Below are positions 63,201 to 64,000 of a DNA stretch of 64,000 nt, one piece after another (positions within the stretch are counted from its first letter, which is position 1; every line of letters starts with the position of its first letter). The notes beneath the pieces were generated by a model. That model saw only the letters and a list, made by a program, of their open reading frames with translations. It was not told where the DNA came from and made no database searches. The position numbers and the translations under genes are program-made. Source of the DNA: Gemmatimonadaceae bacterium. Lineage in GTDB: Bacteria; Gemmatimonadota; Gemmatimonadetes; Gemmatimonadales; Gemmatimonadaceae. The stretch is from NCBI GenBank assembly GCA_035633115.1, contig DASQFN010000011.1:62001-126000 (forward strand), given 5' to 3'.

Positions 63201-63357
63201 CGGAAAGCCGGGTAACGAGCTTCAGACTCCGATGGCAATCGTGATTCTGGGAGGATTGCTCTCGAGTGTAGTGCTGAACATGGTGGTGCTTCCCGCTCTT
63301 TACTGGCAGTTCGAATCGAAGACTTTCGTACCGCTTGAAACGGCGGCCACGCCATGA
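60256..63357 (+). CDS. CusA/CzcA-family heavy-metal efflux RND pump
   Basis: This 1033-residue 12-TM transporter has the heavy-metal RND signature VDVFPDLTAPTVTI near residue 35. The TM4 proton-relay motif is GALVDDAIIDVENVFRR, with two adjacent Asp and a Glu. TM10-12 segments (LIGGVAAVMLTGRVVSIASL, SLERLSPIMMTALTAG) also fit. It exports cytosolic or periplasmic metal ions by proton exchange through the CzcB and CzcC partners. Whether the metal is Cu/Ag or Co/Zn/Cd cannot be decided with confidence from the sequence; the downstream CDF protein and His-rich proteins lean toward divalent cations. Confidence 0.96.
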   Translation: MLNKLIAWSLKNRVMVLAAATLALIAGGWTAYRMPVDVFPDLTAPTVTILTEAPGMAPEEVEALVSFPIETAVNGATGVRRVRSSTAQGISVVWVEFDWGMEIFRARQIVSEKLQTVASALPTGVAAPLLAPVSSVMGEIMMIGLSGPQSPQDIRTVADWTIRRRLLAVPGVAQVVPIGGEVRQYQVLPEPARMMSAGVTLDEILRAAEGSNQNASGGVYMAQGQEYVIRGIGRVQSADDIAKTVVAVKGGIPVLLGQVADVRIGAASKYGDGSVNARPAVVLAVQKQPGANTLELTRRIESELSGMERTLPKGMKVHSDLFRQADFISVAIENVIAALRDGAVFVVIILFLFLWNLRATAISIVAIPLSLMVAIFAMKMLGITINTMTLGGMAIAIGALVDDAIIDVENVFRRLKENHHLPPGERRPVLTVVYEASREIQASILNATLIIIVVFLPLFFLGGVEGRLLRPLGFAYVVSILASLFVAVTVTPVLCSYLLPNAKAVRDESESRVVTWLKQHYSGILEKVLSHPKRVLWGAVGALGVTLAALPFLGSAFLPEFNEGALTVSVVTVPGTSLEEANGIGRRVEQILLANESVDNTDRRQGRAELDEHAQGVNAAEIDVTLKEEIDKEKLFEDLRNEFSVLPGTNVTIGQPIGHRIDHMLSGTRANIAVKIFGSDLYRLRLVGAQVRDVMQGVEGVADLQLEQQMDVPQLRIRADRTALAQYGMSVGNLAEAIDVAFNGEVVSQVLEEGKTFDLVVRFPEEMRSGAEAIGNVMFDTPTGQRVPLSQMARITIDRGPNTISRENVQRKIVVQANVAGRDLGSVVADIRSAVAERVTLPAGYHIEYGGQFEAQEESTRTLSALSLLSLAAIFLILYAEFRSTRTAALVMANLPLALIGGVAAVMLTGRVVSIASLVGFVTLFGIATRNGILLVSHYRQLLAEGVPFGEAVVRGSLERLSPIMMTALTAGLALIPLAIGGGKPGNELQTPMAIVILGGLLSSVVLNMVVLPALYWQFESKTFVPLETAATP

Positions 63358-64000
63358 GCGGGGAGGAAGCGGGTCACGGTCACACGCACGGCATGGTCGA
63401 TCCGTCGATCACGAGTAACGAGCGCGGCTTGTGGGCGATCAAGTGGAGTTTTGTTGGCCTGGCGGTCACGGCCGCAATACAGCTCGTAGTCGTATTTATC
63501 TCGAGCAGCGTCGCCCTGCTTGCCGATACAATTCATAACCTCGGCGATGCCGCCACCGCGATCCCGCTCGGCATAGCGTTTCTGTTCGCCAGGCGGCCTC
63601 CGACGCGGCGGTTCACTTACGGATACGGGCGGGTCGAGGACCTTGCCGGTCTGGCGATTGTCCTGACCATTCTCGCGAGCGCGGCGGTTGCGGCCTACCA
63701 GGCCATAGATCGTCTGATGCATCCACAACTTGTCACCCACCTGGGTTGGATCATGGGGGCGTCGATTATCGGATTTGCAGGAAATGAGCTCGTGGCGGTG
63801 TTTCGAATCCGCGTGGGCCGTGAGATCGGGAGCGCTGCACTTATCGCTGACGGATATCACGCCCGAACCGATGGCTGGACGAGCCTGGCGGTGCTTGTGG
63901 GAGCACTCGGTGTCTATTTCGGCTATCCCAAGGCGGACCCCATCATCGGGCTCCTCATCACGGTCGCTATTCTGTTCATCGTGTGGCAATCAGGGAAGAC
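63354..64000 (+). CDS. Cation diffusion facilitator (CDF) transporter, 3' truncated by window
   Basis: The frame begins at ATG 63354, overlapping the pump stop (ATGA), and is still open at base 64000 (about 215 residues). The N-terminus is His-rich (GHGHTHG). The TM2 metal site reads LLADTIHNLGDA (H-x3-D) and the TM5 site ADGYHARTDGW (H-x3-D), together the zinc-type CDF transport site. At least five membrane segments are seen. It would pass Zn, Co, Cd or similar ions from cytosol to periplasm, feeding the tripartite pump encoded just upstream. Confidence 0.93.
   Translation, partial: MSGEEAGHGHTHGMVDPSITSNERGLWAIKWSFVGLAVTAAIQLVVVFISSSVALLADTIHNLGDAATAIPLGIAFLFARRPPTRRFTYGYGRVEDLAGLAIVLTILASAAVAAYQAIDRLMHPQLVTHLGWIMGASIIGFAGNELVAVFRIRVGREIGSAALIADGYHARTDGWTSLAVLVGALGVYFGYPKADPIIGLLITVAILFIVWQSGK

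Noticed and set aside
1-64000. tRNA, rRNA, insertion sequence, integrase, prophage or CRISPR-Cas genes
   Set aside because: None recognised on either strand by reading; a tRNAscan/Infernal run was not possible, so short RNAs could still be missed.

Overview
The window is high-GC, densely coded DNA from a didermic bacterium. No rRNA, tRNA, CRISPR array or insertion sequence was recognised. SusC/SusD-type outer-membrane proteins, a TonB receptor with a carboxypeptidase-like N-terminal domain, many small lipoproteins, TolB-like (PD40) propeller proteins, and an ECF sigma factor beside a Ser/Thr kinase-TPR-PD40 fusion together suggest a Gemmatimonadota-like organism. Acidobacteriota is a possible alternative. 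This placement is an inference from gene content only. The window looks chromosomal and contains no clear mobile element.

Layout. 1-4.9 kb: LysM protein, lipoprotein, cupin, an SDR lacking the usual catalytic Tyr/Lys, a GAF-GGDEF-EAL protein, then a 213-bp imperfect palindrome. 5-14.7 kb: a complete phosphate-starvation locus (small secreted ORF, phoR, porin, second palindrome, pstS-pstC-pstA-pstB-pstB-phoU, convergent phoB). Three sites sharing GT(G/C)AC-N6-GT(T/G)AC lie before the porin, pstS and phoB. 14.7-21.7 kb: lipoprotein serpin with G-quadruplex-type hexamer repeats in its leader, a cupredoxin, a CHRD protein, a Na+/H+ antiporter-rhodanese fusion interrupted by an in-frame UGA, a DUF4097-like protein and a DASS transporter. 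21.7-27 kb: P450-glycosyltransferase-small protein operon, an unknown protein, an AAC(6')-like GNAT, and an SdpI/SdpR-like pair with an AT-rich operator. 27.2-36 kb: ECF sigma factor, kinase-TPR-PD40 protein overlapping a TonB receptor, two lipoproteins. 36.3-44.7 kb: an ABC importer whose binding protein and permease are fused, a K+ channel with a zinc ribbon, a third palindrome, ppc with an apparent CUG start, a decayed gene end and an amino-acid permease. 44.8-51 kb: SusCD operon and VapBC. 51.2-64 kb: secreted and outer-membrane proteins and a heavy-metal efflux region (His-rich secreted proteins, methyltransferase, frameshifted TetR, CzcCBA/CusCBA-type operon, CDF transporter cut by the window end).

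The strongest unexplained signals are as follows. (1) The UGA at the second Cys position of the rhodanese active-site loop (C-A-UGA) is followed at the right distance by a two-helix hairpin that fits the bacterial SECIS rules, so this is a candidate selenoprotein antiporter. (2) Three intergenic imperfect palindromes share an architecture (41-49 bp outer arms with six mismatches each) but not a primary sequence. (3) The Pho boxes are shared across the phosphate locus. All of these were read by eye; no search or folding program was run.
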